A stretch of DNA of 64,000 nt from an uncultured Lentisphaeria bacterium (GCA_949282305.1 CASDPB010000060.1:35254-99253); one strand, 5' to 3'. Shown: positions 28,294-38,406, counted from the stretch's first letter. Notes: generated from the sequence alone by a model not told the origin. Program-made: numbers and translations.

Positions 28294-31200
28294 TGTTGTT
28301 TTCCTGTGTTTTGAAGTTCCACTTCGACGATGGTGAAATCATGGGCGGCAAGACCGAGTCTGCATTTCCCGTTCTGCAATTCCAGGGGAGAATTGTCCCT
28401 CCACCGGTCAACTGCACGGACGGCGCCCGGAACGGAAAGCGTTGTCATTGTTTCCGTATCATTCAAATTGGCGACCACAGCCAAAAGCTTTCCATCTTTG
28501 CTCCAATAACTTGCATAAACATTTTTGCCCGATGCGGCAACTGCCGGAGTTTTTTCATAATAGGGATGCCATTGAGCCTCATTTACTCCGAAATCAGACA
28601 GTATTTTCCATGCTTTCCCGCACATCCGGTAGTTGTCCTCTTTGAAGAAGGAGTAGTTGCCGTATGTTTTCATCCAGTAGGTTTCCCTGTGGAGGAGCGC
28701 CATTCCCAGAAGGGAAAGCTGCGCGGGCTGGTAGCAGAGATAGTTTCCCGGGAGTCCCCAGAATTGTTTGGAGAAGAACAGCCGGTATTGATCAGGGGAA
28801 GGCAGTTTTTGCCCGTCCCAGTTGCATGCGGAGAATTCCGAATGGCATACGGAATCGGAGAAAGCGCAGTAGATGGCGTCGGTCGCCCAACTGACATGCG
28901 CAATGACAAGTCCTTTTTCGCCCCGGTGCTCGTGAACCATATTGTACATCCTCCGCCAGAATTCGCGTTCTCTGAGCAGCGGCCATGTGACCCGCCTGCC
29001 TGCGTAAGGGTTGGGACGGTTCTCCTGGACGTCCATTCCGATTGTTATGTTCGTCTGCCCGGATGCCGCAGGCACCTTCTGTTCCGGTTCATAGCCGCAG
29101 CCGTGGCTGCCGTTGGCGCACGGATTGGCTGCAATATCATAGTAAAAACCGTCAATGCCGTAATCCAGCAGCAGTTTTTCATTGGATGCAATGCTGTAGT
29201 CGATAAAATCTTTCCCCTCCGGACAGCGGGTCACGCCGTCGGAACCGGGGCGGGATTCACTTTGAACATAGGCAACGACCGGATAAGCGAGCCAGCTGCG
29301 GTTGTAATATGCCTGGGACGGTTCTTTTTCATTCGCGAGATGGCTTCTGTAAAGAACCACCCTCATGCCAAGCTCATGGGCTTCCCGGACGAAACGCTTC
29401 AGGTCTTCCGGGTTTACCGGTTCACAGCCGCCGTAATAACGCGGCCAGTATTCATGCAGGACAATGACACGTGCTCCGTATTCAAAGGCTTTCCGGATGT
29501 TGAACCTGCTGTAATCCGCGGGATCGCTGCTGAAATACTGTCCGCCGGGCCAGGCGTGAACCACCCGGAGCCCTTCCAGGTCAAAGTTGACCGGTTTGAT
29601 CGGAGTTGCGATGAAACCGCATTTCCAGACGCCCGGCGCAAGCACGTGATTGCCGGAAACCACCTGTAATTTCACCTCTACGCAATCCTTCCTGCGTGTC
29701 ACAAGAACAGTATCATCGCGGTCGTAAGGGAGCCAGTTGCGGTCGGATTCTATGAACCAGTAAAGGGAACGGTCTCCGTTTCCGATGCCGAATTTGAATT
29801 GAAACGGCATTTTGCGCTGCCATCCGATCCTGCTGCCGATTCTGTTTTTCTCATCGCGGAACGTGTGTTCCGTTCCTTCCAGGATCATCTGCGCCTCTTC
29901 CGGGTTCAGACGGAGAAGCAGGGCAAAGTCCCGGATATTCCTGCGGCGCGGTTCCAATGAAAGATGGTAAATCACCGCGCCGTCGTATTCGACCGCGATG
30001 GTGCCGGAAACCCGCACATCCTCATTGCCGCCATTGACTGCCAGCGTGACTTTTTCCGGAGATTCGGAAAGCACTTTCAGAGTGGCGGATTTCAATGTTT
30101 TGTGTATTCCACTCCGCGTATACCGGAATTCCGGCGCGCCGTGCAGCAGATCTCTGCCTGCCGAAATCATTTTTTCGGGGAAAATCGTATCGGACAGACG
30201 GTAACTTCTGTTCCAGCAGAGGATGTCGCCATTTTGACGGGCGACGGGCGTCCAGCCTCTCCATGCGGTTTGAGTTCCGGCAGTCGCGGAAATCGTATCG
30301 GGTTTTACATAACGATGAAAATTCCGGCGGCGTTCCGCGAGAACCTCTCCGTTTGCGCCTGCAAGCTCCGCTGCGACAGTATAATCGCCTTCCGGCAGGC
30401 CTTTCAGTGAGATTGCGGACGTTTGACTGCTGTTCCGCAACGGCAGCTTTTTCAGGAGTTTTCCTTTGGAGTCCAGGAGCTTGAGACATGCCGAAGAGTA
30501 TGGAAGTCTGACACGCGAAAGATCCGCAGCAGCCTTTATACTTTCCATCGGTGAGCCGCTTTCAAGCTCCAGCACCAGGGGCTGTGCCACTTCGGCGTGG
30601 AAGGGGCGCCGCATGATTTCCCTGCCTGCAACCGTGACTTTGATTTCTCCGGTATATTTGCCGCTTTCGGGAATTGCAACGGTGAATTTCCGCGTTCCGT
30701 TTTCTTTGGCGGGGAACCTTCTTGCGCTTTTCCATTGGCGTTTTCCGGAGTGCAGTGTAAATGCGACATCAAGGGCCTGTTCCGCATTCCCGCTGCTGAA
30801 AAGTTCCGTTTCCAGTTGCGCGGTGCCAGGGAAGAGACTGGGGAAATCCGTAACGCGCAGACTTCTCAGCGAGTCCGTGAACTTAATGATGCCGAGCCGT
30901 TCCAGGGTGCGGATATTTCCTTCGGGAGAAAGATTCCAGGAGCTTTCCGCCTGCGGGCTGAATCCGTTGCGGACCGCATTGAAGCGCCATTCATCACCCG
31001 GCTTGATTTCCGGCAGTCCGCTGGCAGCCAAGTCGATTTCCAGTTCGCCGGTCCACATATTGTCTTTGCAGACCGCCTTGTAGTTCCATTTCCCGTTCCA
31101 GTTCACGTTATAATTTTTTCCGCCGTCCTCCGACAGTTCGTCATAAACTGCGTTTCCGGCGCTCCCGATGAAATGTATGACCTTTTTTCCGTCCGGGGAA

Positions 31201-32177
31201 AAAAGAAGTTCCAGGGAGTCCTCATACCAGAGCGGTCCGTCATGCTCCCTGCTTTTTCTGACCGCCTTTCCTTCGGTTTTCGCCTGCCAGCCGATATACA
31301 GCTTGCGGCTGGTGTATGCAAGCCGCAGGTCGGTATGACAGGGCGCAATCGTTCCAAGCCGCCGCAGGACAAAGGGGCCTGCGGATACTGCCTGATCCCA
31401 TTCTCCGGGTTGAAAAATGCCGTCAGCCGTGATGTTCCCGGTGATCTTTCCCGCTTCGGTGAAAGCCGTGTCTGACGGTTGTTCCGTTTTCTGTTCCGCC
31501 GGGGCGTGGAATTCCGCCGGTGTCAATGCAGTGTTCCAGAGCTCCAGTTTCTCCAGCGAAAGACTTTTTGAACTGCCGTTCGGGAAGGGCTTGTGCGCTC
31601 CTCCGACATAAAAATGTGCGGCGGTATTCTTGATGCTTAACTCAAAATCCGCAAGCTGTCCCACCAGAACGCCGTCGAAATACAGTTTCAGAACAGCGTT
31701 GTTGCTTCCTGAATTGACATTTTCCCAGCTGATTCCGACTGTATGCCATTCGCCGGGAACGACGGTTGCGGGAACCTGGATATGATACCCTGCGTAACGG
31801 CCCTTGTTGGTTTCGCAGGCGGTAAATTCCAAAGTGTATTTGCCCGTTCTGCCCGGCACGAGACGAAGCATGAGACGGTCATAGTATTCCGGCGTGCTGA
31901 TGAAATCGAAGATTGTCGCAGTCTGTTTCTCCGGTATCAGTTTTCGGTTCAGCCGGAATCGTGTCGTCAATGAACCGGAACGGATCGGGAAGTTTTTGAC
32001 CGGAACTGAAAGGATTTCTCCGTCGGAACCTCCGGTAAACGGTTTCCGCAGCTGCCAGACCGGAGAACTGTCCGCGGACAGTCCCCCGGCGGAAAACAGG
32101 CAGATCAGGAGGAGCAGAATCTTTCCGTCCATGGGAAAGCGGCTTTTGAAAGGCAGGTTTGATTGAACCGCAGTCAT
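28290..32177 (-). CDS. large secreted multidomain glycosidase-like protein (LamG, CBM9-like, TIM barrel)
   Basis: 1295-residue exported protein. A basic N-terminus and hydrophobic core (about 17-35) form the signal peptide. Domains in order: LamG/concanavalin-like (about 45-215, [27 protein letters not shown]), CBM9-like (about 240-430, [29 protein letters not shown]), an Ig-like segment, a beta-sandwich (about 650-880), and a TIM-barrel C-terminal half ([38 protein letters not shown]), closing with a beta domain. ATG 32177 has GGAGAGG upstream and overlaps the pseudopilin stop. It probably attacks or binds extracellular polysaccharide; the exact glycosidase family is not identified. Confidence 0.82.
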   Translation of the reverse strand: MTAVQSNLPFKSRFPMDGKILLLLICLFSAGGLSADSSPVWQLRKPFTGGSDGEILSVPVKNFPIRSGSLTTRFRLNRKLIPEKQTATIFDFISTPEYYDRLMLRLVPGRTGKYTLEFTACETNKGRYAGYHIQVPATVVPGEWHTVGISWENVNSGSNNAVLKLYFDGVLVGQLADFELSIKNTAAHFYVGGAHKPFPNGSSKSLSLEKLELWNTALTPAEFHAPAEQKTEQPSDTAFTEAGKITGNITADGIFQPGEWDQAVSAGPFVLRRLGTIAPCHTDLRLAYTSRKLYIGWQAKTEGKAVRKSREHDGPLWYEDSLELLFSPDGKKVIHFIGSAGNAVYDELSEDGGKNYNVNWNGKWNYKAVCKDNMWTGELEIDLAASGLPEIKPGDEWRFNAVRNGFSPQAESSWNLSPEGNIRTLERLGIIKFTDSLRSLRVTDFPSLFPGTAQLETELFSSGNAEQALDVAFTLHSGKRQWKSARRFPAKENGTRKFTVAIPESGKYTGEIKVTVAGREIMRRPFHAEVAQPLVLELESGSPMESIKAAADLSRVRLPYSSACLKLLDSKGKLLKKLPLRNSSQTSAISLKGLPEGDYTVAAELAGANGEVLAERRRNFHRYVKPDTISATAGTQTAWRGWTPVARQNGDILCWNRSYRLSDTIFPEKMISAGRDLLHGAPEFRYTRSGIHKTLKSATLKVLSESPEKVTLAVNGGNEDVRVSGTIAVEYDGAVIYHLSLEPRRRNIRDFALLLRLNPEEAQMILEGTEHTFRDEKNRIGSRIGWQRKMPFQFKFGIGNGDRSLYWFIESDRNWLPYDRDDTVLVTRRKDCVEVKLQVVSGNHVLAPGVWKCGFIATPIKPVNFDLEGLRVVHAWPGGQYFSSDPADYSRFNIRKAFEYGARVIVLHEYWPRYYGGCEPVNPEDLKRFVREAHELGMRVVLYRSHLANEKEPSQAYYNRSWLAYPVVAYVQSESRPGSDGVTRCPEGKDFIDYSIASNEKLLLDYGIDGFYYDIAANPCANGSHGCGYEPEQKVPAASGQTNITIGMDVQENRPNPYAGRRVTWPLLREREFWRRMYNMVHEHRGEKGLVIAHVSWATDAIYCAFSDSVCHSEFSACNWDGQKLPSPDQYRLFFSKQFWGLPGNYLCYQPAQLSLLGMALLHRETYWMKTYGNYSFFKEDNYRMCGKAWKILSDFGVNEAQWHPYYEKTPAVAASGKNVYASYWSKDGKLLAVVANLNDTETMTTLSVPGAVRAVDRWRDNSPLELQNGKCRLGLAAHDFTIVEVELQNTGKQQ

Positions 32178-32848
32178 TGATAAATAACCTCTCCGAACAG
32201 GAACGGCGCTGTTGAATACTGGTTGGTTTCGTCAAACACGCGCCTAAGCGGAGCACTGTGTCCGTCGAGATACATGACGTTCATACCCGAGTGGCGTCGG
32301 GCAAACTTGTTCTGACTGTAGGGCTTGGCGCTGAAAAAAACGATGGACTGATCGTTGGTGTCCATCATGACCGGCGTTGCCGTCGGGCCCTTGCTGATGG
32401 AAAGCCCGCCGGTTTCAGGAATTGCATTCAGGATTGCCTGAAGATTTCGGACGCTTTGCCCGGAGAGAACGTTGTTGAACCCGAAATGATAGGTATAGCC
32501 GGATACTTTTTCGATTCTGGCGGAAGGGCACGACCAGATTCCCGTCGGCACGACCTGTGCCGTCGCGGTGTCTTTCCAGTATTTTGTTCCGGAATGTTCC
32601 GGCACGGCATTGAACCAGCGGCATGATGCCCGGTCGTCTTCCGTCAGACCCAGCGGCATTGTCTCTTTATAATCATCCAGATACATGTTGAATGCCAGAC
32701 CCTGCTGCTTGAGATTGCTGACACAGCTGATGGCTCTGGCCTTTTCTCTTGCGACGTTCAATGCGGGAAGGAGCAGTCCCGCAAGAATTGCGATGATCGC
32801 TATCACGACGAGGAGCTCCACAAGGGTAAAATATGTTTTATGACGCAT
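32174..32848 (-). CDS. pseudopilin-like protein
   Basis: 224-residue protein with a 6-residue basic leader (MRHKTY) and the segment [20 protein letters not shown] followed by [17 protein letters not shown], the hallmark of lentisphaeral/planctomycete pseudopilins. The C-terminal region has [15 protein letters not shown], a variant of the H-X9-DG motif with eight spacer residues. The residue before the hydrophobic core is Tyr rather than Gly. Its stop overlaps by 4 bases the start of the 1295-residue secreted enzyme, the tightest pairing of the three seen here. Confidence 0.87.
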   Translation of the reverse strand: MRHKTYFTLVELLVVIAIIAILAGLLLPALNVAREKARAISCVSNLKQQGLAFNMYLDDYKETMPLGLTEDDRASCRWFNAVPEHSGTKYWKDTATAQVVPTGIWSCPSARIEKVSGYTYHFGFNNVLSGQSVRNLQAILNAIPETGGLSISKGPTATPVMMDTNDQSIVFFSAKPYSQNKFARRHSGMNVMYLDGHSAPLRRVFDETNQYSTAPFLFGEVIYQ

Positions 32849-32877
32849 GACCTGTCCCTTCTTTTCTTTTTCTTGTT

Positions 32878-32908
32878 ATCATAACGGTTTGAATGTATTT
32901 ATCAAACC
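32878..32908 (-). promoter_or_regulatory. promoter with palindromic operator upstream of the pseudopilin gene
   Basis: On the minus strand TTGATA (32900-32905), 16 bases, TATGAT (32878-32883). A perfect inverted repeat GGTTTGA-N9-TCAAACC (32886-32908) covers the -35 and spacer, where a bound repressor would block polymerase. The gene starts 30 bases downstream. Confidence 0.6.
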
Positions 32909-32921
32909 TCCGTCCGGAAAT

Positions 32922-33287
32922 TTATTCCGAATAACCGACTCCTGTGTAATAACCCATCGCATTTTGCGTGGTGTCGAGTCTGCCGAACTGACAGACCAGC
33001 GGCGCATCCGCTTCGACGTGCAGGGCATACTGCGTCAGCGGCGGAATGACCGTTCCTCCCAGTTCATCCGGATGGTCGAGCCTTACCGTAAGCACCCGTT
33101 CCGCCTCGACGCGCAATGCAAGATTGCGGAACGGGGCGCGGTCGCTGAAATAAATGTGGAGCCTGACCTCCACCGGCGCGGGAGACGGATTGAACAGCAT
33201 CAGGGCCTCATGCGCTTCCATCGGACCGTTGTTGATTTTCTCCGGCAGATAGCCGTCTGCGAAAAACCAGTTTTTTTTACCATACAT
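32922..33287 (-). CDS. sensory rhodopsin transducer (ASRT)-like small-molecule-binding protein
   Basis: 121-residue protein resembling the Anabaena sensory rhodopsin transducer family: WFFADGYLPE near the start, then HEALMLFNPSPAPVEVRLHI, YFSDRAPFRN, LTVRLDHPDELGGTVIPP, and PLVCQFGRLDTTQNAM, which is the conserved IVVQxxRLDT block. The family is a beta-sandwich proposed to bind small molecules, perhaps sugars; no rhodopsin gene is nearby. ATG 33287 has GGGGAG at 9-base spacing and is better than the upstream in-frame start. It is the last gene of a five-gene operon. Confidence 0.8.
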   Translation of the reverse strand: MYGKKNWFFADGYLPEKINNGPMEAHEALMLFNPSPAPVEVRLHIYFSDRAPFRNLALRVEAERVLTVRLDHPDELGGTVIPPLTQYALHVEADAPLVCQFGRLDTTQNAMGYYTGVGYSE

Positions 33288-33312
33288 GATTGAAAACTCC
33301 CCGTTGTTGTTT

Positions 33313-34482
33313 TTACAGTCCCTTTGCAATCAGTTCCCTGATGCCCGGAGTCAGCGACTGAGGACCGTCGGCAGTAATGACAAAACCTTCTTCAATTCTG
33401 TTCGACCCTTCGGGGGCTCCCCAGAGAGAAATATCGCTGTTGACACACATGCCGGACTCGAATTCCGCAGTTGAATTTTCATCGGGGTAGGGGCTTTCCG
33501 CTTCGGCGAGGCCGATTCCGTGCATCGGCGGATAAAGATCATATTTCGTCATGCCGTATTTTGCGAAGACCGCCTTGACGTTCTTTACCATTTCCCCCAT
33601 GACGGTTCCGGGATGCAGATAGTTCTGCTGGATGTTTGCCGCCTCGAAAAGAATGTTCAGAAAACGTTTCTGCTCGTCGGATGCCCTGCCGATTACAAAG
33701 GGGTATTCCACTGTCGCAACGTATCCCTCATACTGTACCGCCATGGCTGCCATCACCATTTCCCCGTCGCGCATGATTTTCCCAGTCGCGCGCCCGATGA
33801 CCGTTTCCGTCCTCTTGCCCGAACCGAATACCATGAAATTGATGTCTTCGGCTCCCGCCATGCGCGCGGCGCCTTCCGCTGCGCCGGCTGCTATTGTTTC
33901 AGGAGCGCCGTCCACCGCGTATTCCAGCAGTTTCGCATATCCGGCGCATGCCTGGCGTCCCGCTTCCGCAAGACAGGCGATCTCATTGGCGGATTTCACC
34001 ACGCGGAGTTTTGCCATGATCGGAAGCGCATCAATGATTTCCACGCCCGGAGCCGCAGCTTTGATCCGTTCAAAGATCGGTGCGGGAATGTCCCATAAGC
34101 CGACGACGCCAAGACGTTTGCCGCCGCCGAGTGCGTTGCCGATCACATCGGACAGCTTCACAAAGGTTGCCAGCGGATAATCAATTTCCTCCGGCACGGA
34201 CACACAGGCGAACTCCCGGACATTCACATAATCTTTCCAGACGGACATTTCTTTTGCGTAGCTTTCTCCTTCCGGCGCCCCTGCCAAAACGGGATTTCCT
34301 GATTTCGGGATCATGCAGACTGCCCGTTCAAAAATCGGCCAGAAATTCGTCACATACCGCAGATTTTCCTTGCGGTATTCGTCGCCGTAGACCAGAATCG
34401 CATCAAGGTTCCGGGCTGCCATTTCCGCCTGGAAACGCACAATTCTTTCCTGAAATTCGCTCGGTGGAATCACGATACTCAT
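33313..34482 (-). CDS. M24-family (creatinase/aminopeptidase P fold) protein lacking metal ligands
   Basis: 389-residue protein with a creatinase-type N-terminal domain (about 1-130) and a pita-bread C-terminal domain. Aligned by eye to Xaa-Pro peptidases, the two metal-binding Asp in the GDxVLLDxG...SDxTR region are Ala and Thr (EMVMAAMAVQYEGYVATVEY), and the first ligand Glu is Asp (CVNSDIS). The His (PMHGIGL) and the last Glu (RIEEGFVIT) remain. Creatinase also works without metal, so a hydrolase acting on a C-N bond of a small molecule is more likely than a metallopeptidase. Sits 25 bases before the ASRT-like gene. Confidence 0.85.
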   Translation of the reverse strand: MSIVIPPSEFQERIVRFQAEMAARNLDAILVYGDEYRKENLRYVTNFWPIFERAVCMIPKSGNPVLAGAPEGESYAKEMSVWKDYVNVREFACVSVPEEIDYPLATFVKLSDVIGNALGGGKRLGVVGLWDIPAPIFERIKAAAPGVEIIDALPIMAKLRVVKSANEIACLAEAGRQACAGYAKLLEYAVDGAPETIAAGAAEGAARMAGAEDINFMVFGSGKRTETVIGRATGKIMRDGEMVMAAMAVQYEGYVATVEYPFVIGRASDEQKRFLNILFEAANIQQNYLHPGTVMGEMVKNVKAVFAKYGMTKYDLYPPMHGIGLAEAESPYPDENSTAEFESGMCVNSDISLWGAPEGSNRIEEGFVITADGPQSLTPGIRELIAKGL

Positions 34483-34541
34483 TTTTTGTCCCTTTCTTTT
34501 TTATATTCCATGAAAATATTTCTCTGCTTTTCCGCGAGGCG

Positions 34542-36032
34542 TTACAGCTCCACAGTCTGAATCCGCATAAGCTGTGCCGTCGTTTTCAATTCTTCCGCAC
34601 AGTCGCCGTGAACCACGATGATATGGTGGGCGGCGCCGGTGTTGATGAGTTCCCTGAGATACTCCCTGACCTCTTTTTCGACTCGGATCATGGCATGGAG
34701 CTCATCGCAGGGGAGCGTCGGGAATTCGATGCTTTCCCCTCGTGAAACCAGCATTTGATAGGAGTCGCCGCGATTCAGAAAGTGCCCCATGGTGACTGTT
34801 CCCGGCTTCAGGATGAGTTCATAATTGAGCCCGTTGCCTTTGAAGCCCCACTCTTCGGGAGAACAGGTCAGTTTTACCGCCTGCTCGGAAACGGCAAGTT
34901 CCGGCGAGCCGATTCCATGTCCCAGCAGGAACAGCGCATTGTTCCTGACGTCGAATTGTCCCCATTCCGCCTGGAACGGCAGATTGCCAGTGAAACGGCG
35001 CATCAGGTCCATCATGACCAGTCCGCCGATATCTCCCTCGCAGGCGACCATGAAGCGGTCCTGTTCCATCAGCATGCTTGCACCCATGCGCGCTGGTGCC
35101 CCCGTCATTTTTTCAATGTAATGCTGTCCCAGGAAACACAAGCCGTCCAGATTGAATTTCCGGTAGAGTCCGCGCATTGCCAGTCCGAGCCTGACGGAAC
35201 GTTTCACATCGTCCAGCTCTATGTTTTTCACCTGGAAACGCCGGAACAGTTTTTCCGCTTCGTCGTCGGTTTCCGCTTCCGGAACGGCGCGCCATTGTTC
35301 CACCAGATGTTCCGCCTGAATGGTCATGACCTCCGGACCGAGAAATCCTTTGACTTTGGAACGGTCGAATTCGAGATCGTACATTCCCCGGAAAACATGT
35401 CCGACAAGACCGTAGGTGCTTTTCTTCAGGCGTTTTGCCGCACCGCAGGCGGTGGTCAGTCCGGCGATGCGGCGATAGGCGGAGGGATCGCCGATTTCTC
35501 CGACCACCGTGCGGTAGTCCAGCTTCATTTTGCGGAAACTGCCGGAGAGCTGAGTCATGGCAATCAGGGCGCTGTTGCGCATGGTTGCGATATAATTGTC
35601 ATTCGGGTTGACGTCATCCCCGGTCTGAGTGCTGAAGAGAATGATTTCCGGATGTGTCTGTATCTGATTGATTGCGTGCATGGTGATGAAATCCGGCAGA
35701 TAGGTTCCTGCTATTACGACCAGAACATCAATCAGTGCATTGCGGAAAACGGCGCCTGCCGCTTCCGCGCGGTCCAGCGTGTCGACCATGCCCGGATAAA
35801 TCACCTTGCAGTCGGGCAGCGCCCCGGCAAGAAGTCCGGCTGCTTTGTTCAGATCCTCCGAGACCTGCTGTTCCAGGGCGGGATACATGCGCCAGTATTC
35901 AAAATAGCCCAGCCCCAGCATTCCGACGGACAGCGGACGGTGTTCCGGAGCGTGGGAAAGCACATCGCCGAAACAGCCTGTTTCTTCCGCGTCGAAACTT
36001 GTGATTTTCACCTTATTCTGATTCATTGTCAA
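34542..36032 (-). CDS. L-fucose/L-arabinose isomerase family protein
   Basis: 496-residue sugar isomerase-fold protein that probably interconverts an aldose and a ketose. Marks are SVGMLGLGYFEYWRMYP at the N-terminus, VLVVIAGTYLPDF, KKSTYGLVGHVFRGMYD, and a C-terminal half with ACEGDIGGLVMMDLM (a likely metal-binding Glu/Asp region, as in AraA) and the terminal AAHHIIVVHGDC. The sequence is remote from classic FucI and AraA, so the substrate is open. ATG overlaps the deacetylase stop upstream by 4 bases. Confidence 0.8.
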   Translation of the reverse strand: MTMNQNKVKITSFDAEETGCFGDVLSHAPEHRPLSVGMLGLGYFEYWRMYPALEQQVSEDLNKAAGLLAGALPDCKVIYPGMVDTLDRAEAAGAVFRNALIDVLVVIAGTYLPDFITMHAINQIQTHPEIILFSTQTGDDVNPNDNYIATMRNSALIAMTQLSGSFRKMKLDYRTVVGEIGDPSAYRRIAGLTTACGAAKRLKKSTYGLVGHVFRGMYDLEFDRSKVKGFLGPEVMTIQAEHLVEQWRAVPEAETDDEAEKLFRRFQVKNIELDDVKRSVRLGLAMRGLYRKFNLDGLCFLGQHYIEKMTGAPARMGASMLMEQDRFMVACEGDIGGLVMMDLMRRFTGNLPFQAEWGQFDVRNNALFLLGHGIGSPELAVSEQAVKLTCSPEEWGFKGNGLNYELILKPGTVTMGHFLNRGDSYQMLVSRGESIEFPTLPCDELHAMIRVEKEVREYLRELINTGAAHHIIVVHGDCAEELKTTAQLMRIQTVEL

Positions 36033-36913
36033 CCTGCCTTGCCTGCAATATCGGCGATTGTGGAGAATTCGAGCGACAGTCCGCGCGCCGCGGCTTCTTC
36101 GCGTGCCCGTTCATACAGTTCATGCAGGAACGGGATGCCTTCTCCCTCCTGGACAGGATCAATATGACAGACGGTGATGAACGGAATGTCCGCGTCCATG
36201 CAGGCGCGGAGGTCGTGAATTGCAAGTTCCATGGTTTTCGCGTATTTCTCCTTTGTCAGATACCATGTGTAATCTGTGGTCAGGGGAAAGATCGGGCAGC
36301 TTGATTTCCTGCGCAAAGCCTCCCAGCGTTTCCGCGTGATGGCGCGCGGAGGCACATCCATATTTCCCTGAATGTAGTCCCATCCGGTCTCCTGAAGACA
36401 GGCGGAACTGTCGAACTGATAACCTTCCTCCGCAAGTGCGGCGAACATCCCCGGACTTTCCTGAAGCGCGGGGGCGCGGAACCCTTCGATCCTGAATCCC
36501 AGGGCGTTTTCCAGAATGTCGCGTCCCTGTTTCAGGCGGGCGCGGCAGTTGGCGGCGGAGTGTTCCTGTTCCAGTTCCTTCCGGTGTTCCGAAGCATATC
36601 GCCTGTTTTCCGCTTCATGCGGCAGATCAAGAACCATTGCTGGCGGGATGCCGAGCTCAAAGCGGTTGTGGCGGATTCCATGCTGGGCAAAGCAGTGCCC
36701 CTCTTTCTGCGCTTTCCGAATCGCCGGGACGTATTCGGGGCTTAATGTGTAAAATGGACGGTCTGTTGCTTCGTCGACCGGAACCACAAAAAAGGTGGCG
36801 GGAAGATTTTCCCTGTTGAAGAACTCAATCAGCCGGAGGAAGTTTTCCGGTCTGCTCCAGCCGGAAAGCGCAACGTCGTCAACAGACATTCCGAAGTAAA
36901 ATTTTTTGTTCAT
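36029..36913 (-). CDS. NodB-type polysaccharide deacetylase family protein
   Basis: 294-residue protein with the carbohydrate esterase 4-like fold: YFGMSVDDVALSGW carries the conserved double Asp, NLPATFFVVPVDEA the following strand, HCFAQHGIRHNRFELG the HxxxH metal motif region, and GFRAPALQESPGMFAALAE the RAP motif. No signal peptide, so it would deacetylate a cytoplasmic sugar rather than wall polymer. It overlaps both neighbours by 4 bases. Two unrelated deacetylase folds in one operon are notable. Confidence 0.85.
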   Translation of the reverse strand: MNKKFYFGMSVDDVALSGWSRPENFLRLIEFFNRENLPATFFVVPVDEATDRPFYTLSPEYVPAIRKAQKEGHCFAQHGIRHNRFELGIPPAMVLDLPHEAENRRYASEHRKELEQEHSAANCRARLKQGRDILENALGFRIEGFRAPALQESPGMFAALAEEGYQFDSSACLQETGWDYIQGNMDVPPRAITRKRWEALRRKSSCPIFPLTTDYTWYLTKEKYAKTMELAIHDLRACMDADIPFITVCHIDPVQEGEGIPFLHELYERAREEAAARGLSLEFSTIADIAGKAG

Positions 36914-37608
36914 CGAAACAGCTCCTTCACGTGATGAATGGTCTCCAGCAGATAAAAGCTCTGGCGGAACGGTTCTCCGTATTTGACTCCGACGCGGCTG
37001 CCGTGATAGCGGGCGCGTGCTTCAAGCGCATCGTCCAGTTCGCCGAGATGATCGTGCGCGTCCTCAAAACACTTCCAGGCTTCCATCTTGGCGGCAAAGG
37101 TGTCCGTAATGTCGATGATATGGGTTGGTTCCGGCAGGGGGTCGTTGACTTCAAAGTGAAAATATTTGGACGCGCGGTGCGGCTGCACTCCCAGATCGGC
37201 GCTGCATGCCCAGGCTGCCTGATTCCATGCGTCACGGCTTATGGTCGCCATGTCATGGTGCTGGACATATTCATTCCACCAGTGACCGAAGATGATGTCC
37301 GGTTTGTATTGCCGGATTGCCCGGATGCACTGCTGGTAGAATTCCCGCGAGGCATTGACGCCGAAGTCGGGGACGTCATAGCACTCAAAGTTGGCGACGC
37401 CGAGAATCTTGTGCGCACGCACTGCGTCGCGCTTGAAACGTTCCACTGCTTTCGGACTGTCCCCCGGCTTCGTATACGCCTCATCCCCGTTTCCGAAACA
37501 GAACACCGATACTTCGCACCCTGCGTCAGCCAGCTTCCGGATCACGCCCCCCATGGCGATCACCGAATCATCAAGATGCGCTCCCAACACTAAAACTTTT
37601 CCTGTCAT
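36910..37608 (-). CDS. PIG-L (LmbE) family deacetylase
   Basis: 232-residue zinc-dependent N-deacetylase family protein. The metal motif is GAHLDDSVIAMGG (AHxDD, where most members have AHPDDE), and the third ligand region is EYVQHHDMATI. Members remove acetyl groups from amino sugars such as GlcNAc conjugates. First gene of the operon that continues with a NodB-type deacetylase, an isomerase, an M24 protein and an ASRT-like protein. A promoter lies about 38 bases upstream. Confidence 0.88.
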   Translation of the reverse strand: MTGKVLVLGAHLDDSVIAMGGVIRKLADAGCEVSVFCFGNGDEAYTKPGDSPKAVERFKRDAVRAHKILGVANFECYDVPDFGVNASREFYQQCIRAIRQYKPDIIFGHWWNEYVQHHDMATISRDAWNQAAWACSADLGVQPHRASKYFHFEVNDPLPEPTHIIDITDTFAAKMEAWKCFEDAHDHLGELDDALEARARYHGSRVGVKYGEPFRQSFYLLETIHHVKELFR

Positions 37609-37645
37609 ATTTCCATACCTGTTTTCTGATTTTCATGATATTTTA

Positions 37646-37654
37646 ATTATACCA
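37646..37654 (-). promoter_or_regulatory. extended -10 promoter of the deacetylase-isomerase operon
   Basis: TGGTATAAT on the minus strand (37646-37654) is an extended -10 element with a perfect TATAAT. No good -35 is present, which is usual for this type. The start codon at 37608 is 37 bases downstream. Confidence 0.55.
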
Positions 37655-37895
37655 CAGAAAGAGGGATGGAACCACGCAAATTCTGTCTTATCTTTAACTT
37701 ATTCTGCTTTTTTTGCATTTTTTGCAGAGTTTTTTCGGAATCCGTTTGACAGGGAACCGGAAAAGCCGGCGGCGTTTTCATATCGCGCAGGACAGCTGGA
37801 AGGGAACATTCGGAAGATGTTCCGTAATTTCCCGCGGATACTTGCTTTTTCCGCAATGGATGTTATTTTATTTCAAAAACAGGAGACCGGAAATA

Positions 37896-38267
37896 ATGAA
37901 ATTCAGAATGGTGCATAATAATTTCAATGTGCTCGACCTTGAAAAGAGCCTGAAATTCTACCGTGACGCCTTTGACATGCACGAAGTGCGCCGGATCGAG
38001 GCGAAGGACGGGAGCTTTATCATCGTCTATCTGGAGGACGGGAACAGTTCTCATCAGCTGGAACTGACCTGGCTCCGCGACCGCAAGGAGCCGTACAATC
38101 TCGGCGACAACGAATTTCATCTGGCATTCAAGGTCGATGATTATGAAGCCGCCCATGCCCGCCATGAAAAGATGGGCTGCATCTGTTACGAAAATCCCGA
38201 TATGGAAATTTACTTTTGCGAAGATCCAGACAACTATTGGGTCGAGGTTGTGCCGGAGAAGCGCTGA
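37896..38267 (+). CDS. gloA: glyoxalase I-like (VOC family) protein
   Basis: 123-residue vicinal-oxygen-chelate protein, likely lactoylglutathione lyase or a related glyoxalase that detoxifies methylglyoxal. The four metal ligands of the family are visible in order: His in MVHNNFNV, Glu in QLELTW, His in EFHLAFKVDD and Glu in YWVEVVPE. ATG 37896 is preceded by AGGAG and gives the normal family length; upstream in-frame ATGs are not supported. Single gene, divergent from the deacetylase operon. Confidence 0.88.
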   Translation: MKFRMVHNNFNVLDLEKSLKFYRDAFDMHEVRRIEAKDGSFIIVYLEDGNSSHQLELTWLRDRKEPYNLGDNEFHLAFKVDDYEAAHARHEKMGCICYENPDMEIYFCEDPDNYWVEVVPEKR

Positions 38268-38406
38268 AACAGCGAAGAGTGATTCCAAGTATAGGGAACA
38301 ATTCTTTATGAGGGTAGTGCCCGACGGCTGCGGGCTTGAGTTTGTGCCGGAGAAATAGGGCAGGGGGCGGATTTGTTGTGAAATTGTCCCCCCCGCGAAT
38401 CATGGA

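Noticed and set aside
34755..36167. 470-codon plus-strand open frame
   Set aside because: Antisense to the isomerase gene; no ribosome site and no recognisable motif.
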